The translations under genes were made by a program, and so were the position numbers. A stretch of 64,000 bases of DNA from Lachnospiraceae bacterium (GTDB lineage: Bacteria > Bacillota > Clostridia > Lachnospirales > Lachnospiraceae), in NCBI GenBank assembly GCA_021153185.1, contig JAGKTY010000003.1, forward strand, positions 47,649-111,648, given 5' to 3'. Positions 56,878 through 64,000 of the stretch are shown here, piece after piece. Position 1 is the first letter of the stretch; each line of letters opens with the position of its first letter. The notes under the pieces are model-generated. The model was not told the DNA's origin and ran no database searches. It saw only the letters and a program-made list of their open reading frames with translations.

Positions 56878-59800
56878 TTATGAATCCTCTTTCTTCAATA
56901 AAATATCCGTCATATCAGAAATAATCATCTCGCATGCTGACAATAATGCCTGCGTATCCTTTTCTACCATGCCGCATGGGTACAACTTATAGCGGAATTC
57001 CGGTGTACCCTTTGGTGTAAAAAATAAAGTCCCCTTATGCTTTTCCAAAAGCACCGGAATCTGATCTACCTCAATTTGTGCAGCAATATTCATCCGGAAC
57101 GTAATTCCGTCTCTGCGTCCTTTGATTTCATCAATGTACAGCCTCTCGCCTGCCACGCGAATGAGCGCAACACGGAATAAATGGTCTACCGATTTCGGAA
57201 CCTCACCAAAGCGGTCAAGCAGTTCATTTTGCATATCTTCGTATTCTTCTGTCGTCTCAATTGCTGCAATCCGCTTGTAAATATCCAGCTTTTGATATTC
57301 ATTGACAATATAGCTGGCCGGAATATATGCATCAACATCCAAATCTACCACTGTGGACTGCTCTGTCAGGGATTTTTCGCCCTTCAGTTTTTTGACGGCA
57401 TCGCCTAACATCTTGCAATACAAATCATATCCGACGGCTTCCATATGACCATGTTGCGATTTGCCAAGCAGATTTCCCGCGCCCCTGATTTCCAAATCGC
57501 GCATCGCAATTTTGAATCCGCTTCCAAGATCTGTAAATTCCCTGATTGCAGAAAGTCTCTTCTCGGCAACCTCCTTTAACACCTTATCGCGTTTATACAT
57601 CAAAAAGGCATAGGCATTCCGATTCGATCTGCCGACACGGCCCCTAAGCTGATATAGCGTAGAGAGTCCCATTTTGTCACAGTCGTGAATAATCATCGTG
57701 TTGACATTTGGAATATCAAGACCTGTCTCGATAATCGTCGTGGCAACAAGTACATCAATTTCCCCGGATATAAAGTCATACATGATACGCTCAAGCTCTG
57801 TTTCCTTCATCTGCCCATGTGCAAACGCAACATTGGCATCCGGAACAAGCGCCTGCACGCGCGCTGCCATATCCGCAATATCAAGCACTCTGTTAAATAC
57901 ATAATAGACCTGTCCGTCTCTGTCAAGCTCCCGCCTGATTGCCTCCCGCACAAGCTCTTCATTGTATTCCATGACATATGTCTGAATCGGCATGCGGTCA
58001 TTCGGCGGCTCCTCGAGTACACTCATATCCCGGATTCCCACAAGCGACATATGAAGCGTTCTCGGAATTGGGGTTGCTGTCAGTGTCAGTACATCTATGT
58101 TTTCCTTCAGCTGTTTGATCTTCTCTTTGTGTGTGACACCAAAGCGTTGCTCCTCATCAACAATAAGTAGCCCCAAATCTTTGTACCCGACATCCTTAGA
58201 CAAAACCCTGTGTGTTCCAATCACAACATCAACAAGTCCTTTTTTGAGCCCTTCTATCGTCTCCCTCTGTTGTTTTGCCGTGCGGAATCTCGAAAGCATT
58301 GCAATGTTGATCGGATAGTTTTTCATACGCTGTACAAATGTATCGTAATGCTGTTGCGCAAGAATCGTGGTTGGAACAAGAAAAACGACCTGCTTTCCTT
58401 CCTGTACCGCTTTAAACGCCGCTCGAATTGCAACCTCCGTCTTCCCAAAACCAACATCCCCGCAGATCAGACGGTCCATCGTCTTGTTGCTTTCCATATC
58501 TTTTTTGGTTGCTTCAATTGCCGAAAGCTGGTCTTCTGTCTCCTCATAAGGGAACAGTTCTTCAAATTCTGTCTGCCAGACAGTATCTGCCTGAAACTGG
58601 TAGCCGTGTTTCATCTGCCGTTTTGCGTAAAGCTCGACAAGATCCTTTGCAACCTCTGAAACAGCGGCTTTTACCTTCGTCTTTGTATTCGTCCATTCTT
58701 TGGTTCCAAGCTTATTGAGCTTTGGTTTCTTCTGGGCATCAGATGAAGCATACTTCTGAATCACATCAAAACCGGTTGCAAGGACATACAAATTGCCTCC
58801 GTCACGATATTCGATTTTCATGTAATCCTTCGTGACATTGTCTCTTTCTATTTTTTCAATGCCGCGGTATATTCCGAGTCCGTGACTCTCATGAACGACA
58901 TAATCTCCAACCGACAAATCGGTAAAACTGTTGATTTTTTGTCCTTCATATATTTTTTTCTTACGTTTTTTTGTTTTTTTGACACCAAAAATATCGCTCT
59001 CTGAAATAATCGCCAGCTTAATTGCCGGATATTCAAAGCCTTTTTGTACATATCCATACTGCACGATAATTTCGCGCTCGCCGATTACACGCTCTTCATC
59101 TTCACTGTAAAACGCCATGCAGTCATTTTCACGCAGATTTTCCGCAAGTCTTTTTGCCCTTGTTCTTGACGGACAAAGCAGAATCACCTTATAACCGTTT
59201 TTCTGATATCGCTTTAGATCCATACAAAGTGACTCAAAGCTGTTCTGATACGAATTAATGCTTCGCGCATCAATATGATATTTGAGGTCTGTTTGCAGCT
59301 GTGGCATTTTCTGCTCGATTGTTGCAACGCATAACAGATTTCTCCCTGCAAGCTTTGCAAAAATCTCCGCCGGTTCATACAATAGTCCCGCCTGAAGCGG
59401 CAATGCCATACCCTTTTGCAGTCTGTGCAGCATACTCTCCCTGAATTCCGTAAATACCGCATCCGCATGCTCACCGATTCTTGCCGGCTCATCCAGGATA
59501 AAGAGTGTCTTATCCTTGTGAAATAGCTCCATGAAACTCACGGTGTCCGGACAAAAATAGCGGATATATCCCTCAAGGTTTGCAAACACACCAAACTCTT
59601 CTATTTGCTCTTTTAAATTGGCAATTTGCTTCTCAAGTGTGTGTGCCTGCTCTGTCAGAAATTCCCCTCTGAGCGTTTCGCAAACTTCTGCTGCCTCTTT
59701 TTCGATTTTTAAAAGACCCTGCTTTTTTTGCGCCTGCGTGAGCACGAGCTCTGTTGCGGGATATATGACAACCGCGGTTAGTTCCTGAATCGAACGCTGA

Positions 59801-60420
59801 CTGAGCACATCAAACATTCGTATCGATTCAATCTCATCACCCCACAGCTCAATACGGTACGGATTTTCACTTGTGGCATCAAAAATATCAACAATTCCGC
59901 CCCGCACACTAAATTGACCGGGCATTTCAACCTGATATGTCTTTTCATATCCAAGCGCCACGAGTCTTCTTGTCAGGGCTTCCTCCTCAACAAGCGCTTC
60001 CTTATCAATAAAAATACGATTTGCTAACAGTTCATCAAGTGGGACAACGGGACTTAGCAACGCATCGAATGTCGTAACAAGCGTAAACTCCCCGCCTTCT
60101 AATATCTGTCTATAAGCCTTTAACCGTTCTCTTGACAGCTCCTGACCCTTGATATCTGCCTGGAAAAAGACATAGTCCCTCGCCGGAAATGCAATGACAT
60201 TTTTTTCGTACAGCTTGCATTCATCGCAGATTTCTTTCACGCGGCTTTCACGAAATGTAGCGATGACTTTTTGTCCAAAGCCATCGCTCAAATAGTATAC
60301 ACTATGAATTTTTTGGGAATCCACACAACCGTTTAGGGTCACAGTCTTTCCCTTTTGAATCGACTCCTTGGCCTCACTCAATTCCAAATACTGTGATAGA
60401 TACCCGGTAATTGCACTCAT
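56878..60420 (-). CDS. mfd: transcription-repair coupling factor
   Basis: A 1180-residue ATP-dependent DNA translocase that removes RNA polymerase stalled at DNA lesions and recruits UvrA. In order: UvrB-like N-terminal region (1-330), the RNA-polymerase interaction domain (about 500-570, VGDYVVHESHGLGIYRGIE), helicase motifs with Walker A GDVGFGKTE (about 655) and DEEQ box (about 757), QLRGRVGRS motif VI, and the C-terminal regulatory domain. Length is normal. One base separates it from pth, the usual neighbour in Firmicutes. Confidence 0.97.
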   Translation of the reverse strand: MSAITGYLSQYLELSEAKESIQKGKTVTLNGCVDSQKIHSVYYLSDGFGQKVIATFRESRVKEICDECKLYEKNVIAFPARDYVFFQADIKGQELSRERLKAYRQILEGGEFTLVTTFDALLSPVVPLDELLANRIFIDKEALVEEEALTRRLVALGYEKTYQVEMPGQFSVRGGIVDIFDATSENPYRIELWGDEIESIRMFDVLSQRSIQELTAVVIYPATELVLTQAQKKQGLLKIEKEAAEVCETLRGEFLTEQAHTLEKQIANLKEQIEEFGVFANLEGYIRYFCPDTVSFMELFHKDKTLFILDEPARIGEHADAVFTEFRESMLHRLQKGMALPLQAGLLYEPAEIFAKLAGRNLLCVATIEQKMPQLQTDLKYHIDARSINSYQNSFESLCMDLKRYQKNGYKVILLCPSRTRAKRLAENLRENDCMAFYSEDEERVIGEREIIVQYGYVQKGFEYPAIKLAIISESDIFGVKKTKKRKKKIYEGQKINSFTDLSVGDYVVHESHGLGIYRGIEKIERDNVTKDYMKIEYRDGGNLYVLATGFDVIQKYASSDAQKKPKLNKLGTKEWTNTKTKVKAAVSEVAKDLVELYAKRQMKHGYQFQADTVWQTEFEELFPYEETEDQLSAIEATKKDMESNKTMDRLICGDVGFGKTEVAIRAAFKAVQEGKQVVFLVPTTILAQQHYDTFVQRMKNYPINIAMLSRFRTAKQQRETIEGLKKGLVDVVIGTHRVLSKDVGYKDLGLLIVDEEQRFGVTHKEKIKQLKENIDVLTLTATPIPRTLHMSLVGIRDMSVLEEPPNDRMPIQTYVMEYNEELVREAIRRELDRDGQVYYVFNRVLDIADMAARVQALVPDANVAFAHGQMKETELERIMYDFISGEIDVLVATTIIETGLDIPNVNTMIIHDCDKMGLSTLYQLRGRVGRSNRNAYAFLMYKRDKVLKEVAEKRLSAIREFTDLGSGFKIAMRDLEIRGAGNLLGKSQHGHMEAVGYDLYCKMLGDAVKKLKGEKSLTEQSTVVDLDVDAYIPASYIVNEYQKLDIYKRIAAIETTEEYEDMQNELLDRFGEVPKSVDHLFRVALIRVAGERLYIDEIKGRRDGITFRMNIAAQIEVDQIPVLLEKHKGTLFFTPKGTPEFRYKLYPCGMVEKDTQALLSACEMIISDMTDILLKKEDS

Positions 60421-60421
60421 G

Positions 60422-60994
60422 CTATTCCTTCTTTGTGTTATATTGATTCATTGCAGCATCTGCGCCCTCTTTCATGATGGTCACGCATGCCTCTGCCGCT
60501 CTTTCGAAACTTTCCTCCATCAGAAGCTGCTCATCTTTGCTAAATCTGCCAAGCACATAATCCGCCAGGTCATATCCCTTTGGCTTTTCTCCAACACCGA
60601 CTTTAATGCGGTGGAATCTATCATGTCCAAGTCGTGCGATAATATTCTTAATTCCATTATGCCCGCCGGCACTTCCCTTCGTGCGGATACGAAGCTGCCC
60701 CGGTGGCATGCTGATATCATCGTAAACAACTATGAGCTGGGTTTCTTCGTCAATCTTATAATAGTTTACCAGTTCTTTGATACTTTCGCCACTTAAATTC
60801 ATAAATGTCATCGGTTTCACTAAAACAACTTTTTCGCCGGCGATAAACCCTTTTCCGCAAAGCGCTTTGTGTTTGCTCTCAATGATACTGATTTGATTTG
60901 CCTCTGCAAGCATGTCAATGACATCAAACCCGACATTATGTCTCGTGTGTGCATATTCTCTTCCCGGATTTCCAAGCCCAACAATGATGTACAT
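60422..60994 (-). CDS. pth: peptidyl-tRNA hydrolase
   Basis: A 190-residue enzyme that frees tRNA from peptidyl-tRNA dropped by ribosomes. The active-site residues are visible: Asn10 in GLGNPG, His20 in TRHNVGF, Asp95 in VVYDDISMPPG and Asn115 in GGHNGIKN. Length is typical. The pth-mfd order is conserved in Firmicutes. It stands after the spoVG terminator. Confidence 0.97.
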   Translation of the reverse strand: MYIIVGLGNPGREYAHTRHNVGFDVIDMLAEANQISIIESKHKALCGKGFIAGEKVVLVKPMTFMNLSGESIKELVNYYKIDEETQLIVVYDDISMPPGQLRIRTKGSAGGHNGIKNIIARLGHDRFHRIKVGVGEKPKGYDLADYVLGRFSKDEQLLMEESFERAAEACVTIMKEGADAAMNQYNTKKE

Positions 60995-61021
60995 ACTTTT
61001 CCTCTTTATCCATAACTAAGC

Positions 61022-61050
61022 AAAGGGTGCCTGAATGGGCACCCCTTTTT
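61022..61050 (-). terminator. hairpin terminator between spoVG and pth
   Basis: A GC-rich stem GGGTGCC (61025-61031) with GGCACCC (61038-61044) flanked by AAA/TTT pairing. The U-tract is short on the minus strand (TTTGC) and longer on the plus strand, so termination of spoVG may be partial. Confidence 0.65.
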
Positions 61051-61073
61051 GTGCAATATTGTTACAACTACTC

Positions 61074-61352
61074 TTAGATTGTGTCATCCGCAGGTTCAAG
61101 AAGTGCTTTTTCGTATGCTTCCAAAATCGTTTTTTGAATAAGCACTCTTGTTTCAGAATTGATTGGATGCGCAATGTCTCTGTATTCACCCTCAGCGCCT
61201 TTTTTACTAGGCATTGCAATGAATAATCCCTTTTCACCCTCTATTACCTTGATATCATGTACTACAAACTCGTTATCCAATGTAATAGAAACAATCGCCT
61301 TCATCTTGCCTTCTTTGGCAACCCTACGTACCCTGACATCTGTTATGTTCAT
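61074..61352 (-). CDS. spoVG: septation regulator SpoVG
   Basis: A 92-residue protein with the SpoVG fold along its full length: N-terminal ITDVRVRRV, then IVSITLDNEFVVHDIKVIEG and FIAMPSKK, and the closing helix. SpoVG proteins bind nucleic acid and adjust septation, capsule and virulence genes in Firmicutes; they are kept in many non-sporulators. The start has a GGGGAAG site. It lies 42 bases after glgD and may be co-transcribed with the glycogen genes. Confidence 0.96.
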   Translation of the reverse strand: MNITDVRVRRVAKEGKMKAIVSITLDNEFVVHDIKVIEGEKGLFIAMPSKKGAEGEYRDIAHPINSETRVLIQKTILEAYEKALLEPADDTI

Positions 61353-61394
61353 ATTATCTTCCCCTTTTGATTCCCCTATTCATATCGTCTTTTG

Positions 61395-62513
61395 TTAAAT
61401 CACAAATCGGTCATTCTGTTCAAGCACTACCTTCACGCCTTCTTCTCCGACATGGTACGAATTGGCACGGATGGTATCATGGCTCTCAACGATACAATTT
61501 TCGAGATGTGTGTTGTCGCCAATATAAACATCATTCAAGATAATACAATTCTTGATGGTACAATTGTTGCCGACAAAAACCTGTTTAAATAGGATAGAAT
61601 TTTCTACTGTTCCGTTTACGATACTTCCACTTGCAATGAGGCTGTTTCTCACCTTTGCACCCGGATTATATTTGGCCGGTGGAAGGTCATCAATTTTGGA
61701 ATAAATATCCGGATACTGTTTGAAGAAATAATCACGTATTTCCGGTTTAAGGAAATCCATGTTTGTCTTGAAGTAATCATCAACAGTAGCGATGTTGCTC
61801 CAGTACTCCTGAATCTTGTATCCGTATATTTTCTTGAGGCCTTTGTAACGGATCAGAATATCTTTTACAAAGTCATAAAATCCTTCTGCTGCGCTCTTCT
61901 CGATTAATTCGATGAGCTGTCTACGTCTGATGACATAAATACCGCAGGAAATGGTGTTTGTGCGCGCCTCAATCGGCTTCTCCTCAAACTCCTCAATACG
62001 GCACTCTTCATTCATCTTGACAGTACCATACCGGTCTAAGTTGGTTCCTGCAGGCATGTCTTTACAGACAACTGTAATATCTGCTTTCTTTGCGATGTGA
62101 TACTCAAGTACTTTGTTGTAGTCCATCTTGTATACACAATCACCTGATGCAATGACAACATAAGGCTCATGACTGTTCTTGAGGAACGAAAGATTCTGGT
62201 AAATCGCATCTGCTGTACCACGGTACCAAGAACTGTTATCAACCGTAACCGATGGTGTGAAAACATATAATCCACCCTGTTTACGGCCAAAATCCCACCA
62301 TTTTGATGAGCTCAAATGCTCATTTAAGCTATGTGCGTTGTACTGTGTACATACTCCAACCTTCTGGATATGAGAATTTGACATATTACTCAGTGCAAAA
62401 TCGATACTGCGGTAGCTGCCTGCTACAGGCATCGCTGCAATTGCTCTCTTCTGGGAAAGCTCTCTCATCTTTTGGTTGTTTCCGCCAGCTAAAATAATTC
62501 CTATTGCCTTCAC
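61395..62513 (-). CDS. glgD: glucose-1-phosphate adenylyltransferase regulatory-type subunit GlgD
   Basis: A 372-residue paralogue of GlgC. The nucleotide loop is altered: LAGGNNQKMRELSQKR replaces the GGxGxRL signature, so it is probably non-catalytic and activates GlgC in a mixed oligomer, as known for GlgD of Bacillus and Clostridia. The sugar-binding IEEFEEKP and the C-terminal left-handed beta-helix with hexapeptide-like repeats (about 275-365) are kept. Its start overlaps the stop of glgC by four bases, so the two subunits are translated together. Confidence 0.94.
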   Translation of the reverse strand: MKAIGIILAGGNNQKMRELSQKRAIAAMPVAGSYRSIDFALSNMSNSHIQKVGVCTQYNAHSLNEHLSSSKWWDFGRKQGGLYVFTPSVTVDNSSWYRGTADAIYQNLSFLKNSHEPYVVIASGDCVYKMDYNKVLEYHIAKKADITVVCKDMPAGTNLDRYGTVKMNEECRIEEFEEKPIEARTNTISCGIYVIRRRQLIELIEKSAAEGFYDFVKDILIRYKGLKKIYGYKIQEYWSNIATVDDYFKTNMDFLKPEIRDYFFKQYPDIYSKIDDLPPAKYNPGAKVRNSLIASGSIVNGTVENSILFKQVFVGNNCTIKNCIILNDVYIGDNTHLENCIVESHDTIRANSYHVGEEGVKVVLEQNDRFVI

Positions 62514-63787
62514 TTCTCGTCACCTGCCTTAATCTTTAATGTCTTACCACTTGCAAGCTTGCCATCCTGATAATCCTCAGCTGTCGTAATACCCGAAACA
62601 ACAGAGTTCTTACCAATTTGGATATTATCCGGAATCACTGATTTCTCACCGATTGTAACAAGTCCATGGTTGTAAATATGCGGATCTGTCTCATTCTCTG
62701 CTTCCTCTCCACATCCAAGAACAACGTTATTTCCAATCTCTACATTCTCGGCGATGATTGCTTTGTTGATCTGACAATTATCACCAATGACTGTCTCATT
62801 CATGATAATACTGTCTCTCACAACTGTATTCTTTCCGATTGTTACACCGCATCCGATCACGGAATTGTATACTTTTCCGTAAATCTGTGCGCCCTCACCG
62901 ATAATACATTTCTCGACTTCGCTCTCACCTGAAATATACTGCGGCGGTAAAATATCGCTCTTTGTATAAATCTTCCAATATTCTTCGTAGAGATTGAACT
63001 CCGGTACGAGATCAATCAACTCCATATTGGCTTCCCAATAAGAATGAAGTGTTCCGACATCCTTCCAGTATCCGTTATGTTCATAAGCATAGCAAGGTGA
63101 GCCTTTGGCATGGCAGTATGGAATCACATGCTTACCAAAGTCAAGTGCCGGCTGCGCTGCATTTGCAATCAGCGCTTCTCTCAATGTCTTCCAATTGAAA
63201 ATGTAAATACCCATGGAAGCGAGATTGCTGCGAGGGTTTTCCGGTTTTTCTTCAAATTCGTTGATTTTGCGGTCCTCGTCAGTTATTAAAATACCAAAAC
63301 GTTTTGCTTCCTCAATTGGAACAGGCATTGCAGCAAGCGTAACCTCTGCACCTTTTTCCTTATGATAATCAAGCATCACTTCGTAATCCATCTTGTAGAT
63401 GTGATCGCCTGATAATATCAAAACATAATTCGGATTAAAGCTATCCATATAATCGATATTCTGATAGATGGCATTGGCTGTACCGGTATACCACTCGGTA
63501 TCCGTACTCTTCTCATATGGAGGAAGCACGGTTACACCACCAATATTACGGTCTAAATCCCACGGAATACCAATTCCGATATGCGTATTCAGTCGAAGCG
63601 GCTGATACTGTGTCAGTACGCCGACCGTATCAACTCCTGAATTAATACAGTTACTCAAAGGAAAATCGATAATGCGGTATTTTCCTCCAAATGCTACTGC
63701 CGGTTTGGCTACCTTTGATGTCAATACCCCGAGTCTGCTTCCCTGACCACCGGCTAATAACATCGCTATCATTTCTTTCTTAATCAT
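62510..63787 (-). CDS. glgC: glucose-1-phosphate adenylyltransferase catalytic subunit
   Basis: A 425-residue enzyme making ADP-glucose from ATP and glucose 1-phosphate, the first step of glycogen synthesis. It has LAGGQGSRLGVLTSKVAKPAV near residue 11, the GGKYRIIDFPLSNC allosteric region, WYTGTANAIYQN, the G1P-binding Lys in EFEEKPEN and C-terminal beta-helix repeats. It heads the glgC-glgD pair. The start has a GAGGTG site. No branching enzyme or glycogen synthase is in this window; these must lie elsewhere. Confidence 0.96.
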   Translation of the reverse strand: MIKKEMIAMLLAGGQGSRLGVLTSKVAKPAVAFGGKYRIIDFPLSNCINSGVDTVGVLTQYQPLRLNTHIGIGIPWDLDRNIGGVTVLPPYEKSTDTEWYTGTANAIYQNIDYMDSFNPNYVLILSGDHIYKMDYEVMLDYHKEKGAEVTLAAMPVPIEEAKRFGILITDEDRKINEFEEKPENPRSNLASMGIYIFNWKTLREALIANAAQPALDFGKHVIPYCHAKGSPCYAYEHNGYWKDVGTLHSYWEANMELIDLVPEFNLYEEYWKIYTKSDILPPQYISGESEVEKCIIGEGAQIYGKVYNSVIGCGVTIGKNTVVRDSIIMNETVIGDNCQINKAIIAENVEIGNNVVLGCGEEAENETDPHIYNHGLVTIGEKSVIPDNIQIGKNSVVSGITTAEDYQDGKLASGKTLKIKAGDEK

Positions 63788-63835
63788 GTCGTCACCTCAG
63801 CTCATGCAAAAATAATTTTAATAAATGATAAAAAG

Positions 63836-63864
63836 ATTATAACACAGCTTGCTTTTTTTGTGAA
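63836..63864 (-). promoter_or_regulatory. sigma-A promoter of glgC-glgD
   Basis: On the minus strand TTCACA (63859-63864) and a perfect TATAAT (63836-63841) are 17 bases apart. The leader is about 45 bases. The rest of 63865-64000 is AT-rich with no gene seen. Confidence 0.72.
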
Positions 63865-64000
63865 CAATATTTACAAAATTTTCTTGATGATTTCGAAATT
63901 TCTGTGAATTTTTTACAAATAATAGAAAAATTAGTTATTTTTCGAAAAAATCTGAACTATATTTTGTATTGTGCCATGTATTTTCTTTGCAAATCTGTAC

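Noticed and set aside
61353..61394. Sigma-H promoter for spoVG, as in Bacillus
   Set aside because: A GAAT-like -10 is present but no AGGA-type -35 at the right spacing; read-through from glgD is simpler.
1..64000. tRNA, rRNA, CRISPR arrays, insertion sequences, prophage or integrative element
   Set aside because: No cloverleaf, no regularly spaced repeats, no transposase or integrase frames, and gene content is housekeeping-like throughout.

Overview
The window looks like chromosomal DNA from a Firmicute of the class Clostridia, most probably a member of the Lachnospiraceae (Roseburia / Agathobacter / Butyrivibrio-like). This rests on gene content and style, not on a database match: moderate GC, TTGACA-N17-TATAAT promoters, purine-rich ribosome binding sites, a T-box leader, a preQ1 riboswitch, paired GlgC/GlgD, a fused PotC-PotD protein, SpoIID/SpoIIQ/SpoVT/SpoVG homologues and many c-di-GMP proteins. 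I see no rRNA, tRNA, CRISPR, insertion sequence, prophage or integrase. Forty-seven protein genes are called; 44 are on the minus strand, so for most of them upstream means higher coordinates.

Layout. 0.3-12 kb: an HD-GYP c-di-GMP phosphodiesterase (+), then on the minus strand murA, a LysM/G5/M23 peptidase, a flavoredoxin-like protein, a small alarmone synthetase, galE, a eukaryote-like UDP-sugar pyrophosphorylase, an uncharacterised gene, and a striking fusion of ferredoxin, [FeFe]-hydrogenase-like H-cluster, FeS and EAL domains. 12-19 kb: a LacI regulator (+), a zinc/cadmium efflux operon (ArsR, HMA protein, P1B ATPase) with an SmtB-type operator, and a PocR-sensor / GGDEF-EAL pair. 19-26 kb: queT (+) under a preQ1 riboswitch, then a run spoIID-spoIIQ-lipoprotein-ddl-murF and a calcium-binding-repeat protein. 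26-36 kb: an aconitase-family hydratase, glycogen phosphorylase, lepB, ileS with a T-box, and spoVT. 36-48 kb: a cytidylate-kinase-like protein, two ion-coupled transporters, potABCD (polyamine ABC importer), and trkH/trkA potassium uptake. 48-61 kb: pth, mfd, a CmpB-like membrane protein, a FapA-like protein, a hybrid pseudokinase, two GT-C glycosyltransferases and a D-Ala-D-Ala carboxypeptidase. 61-64 kb: spoVG, glgD and glgC.

How it fits together. Themes are cell-wall synthesis and remodelling (murA, murF, ddl, M23 enzymes, DD-carboxypeptidase), glycogen turnover (glgC/glgD against glgP), polyamine and potassium uptake, and c-di-GMP breakdown. All three c-di-GMP enzymes are predicted phosphodiesterases: one HD-GYP and two EAL proteins whose GGDEF halves are broken. 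Each appears tied to a different input, most notably a hydrogenase-type H-cluster. Several proteins keep a fold but lose catalytic residues (SpoIID Glu to Thr, SpoIIQ metal site, histidine kinase His to Asn, GlgD signature), which suggests regulatory or structural reuse. The best candidate for an undescribed system is the H-cluster/EAL fusion at 9466-12012 with its small partner gene at 8824-9444.
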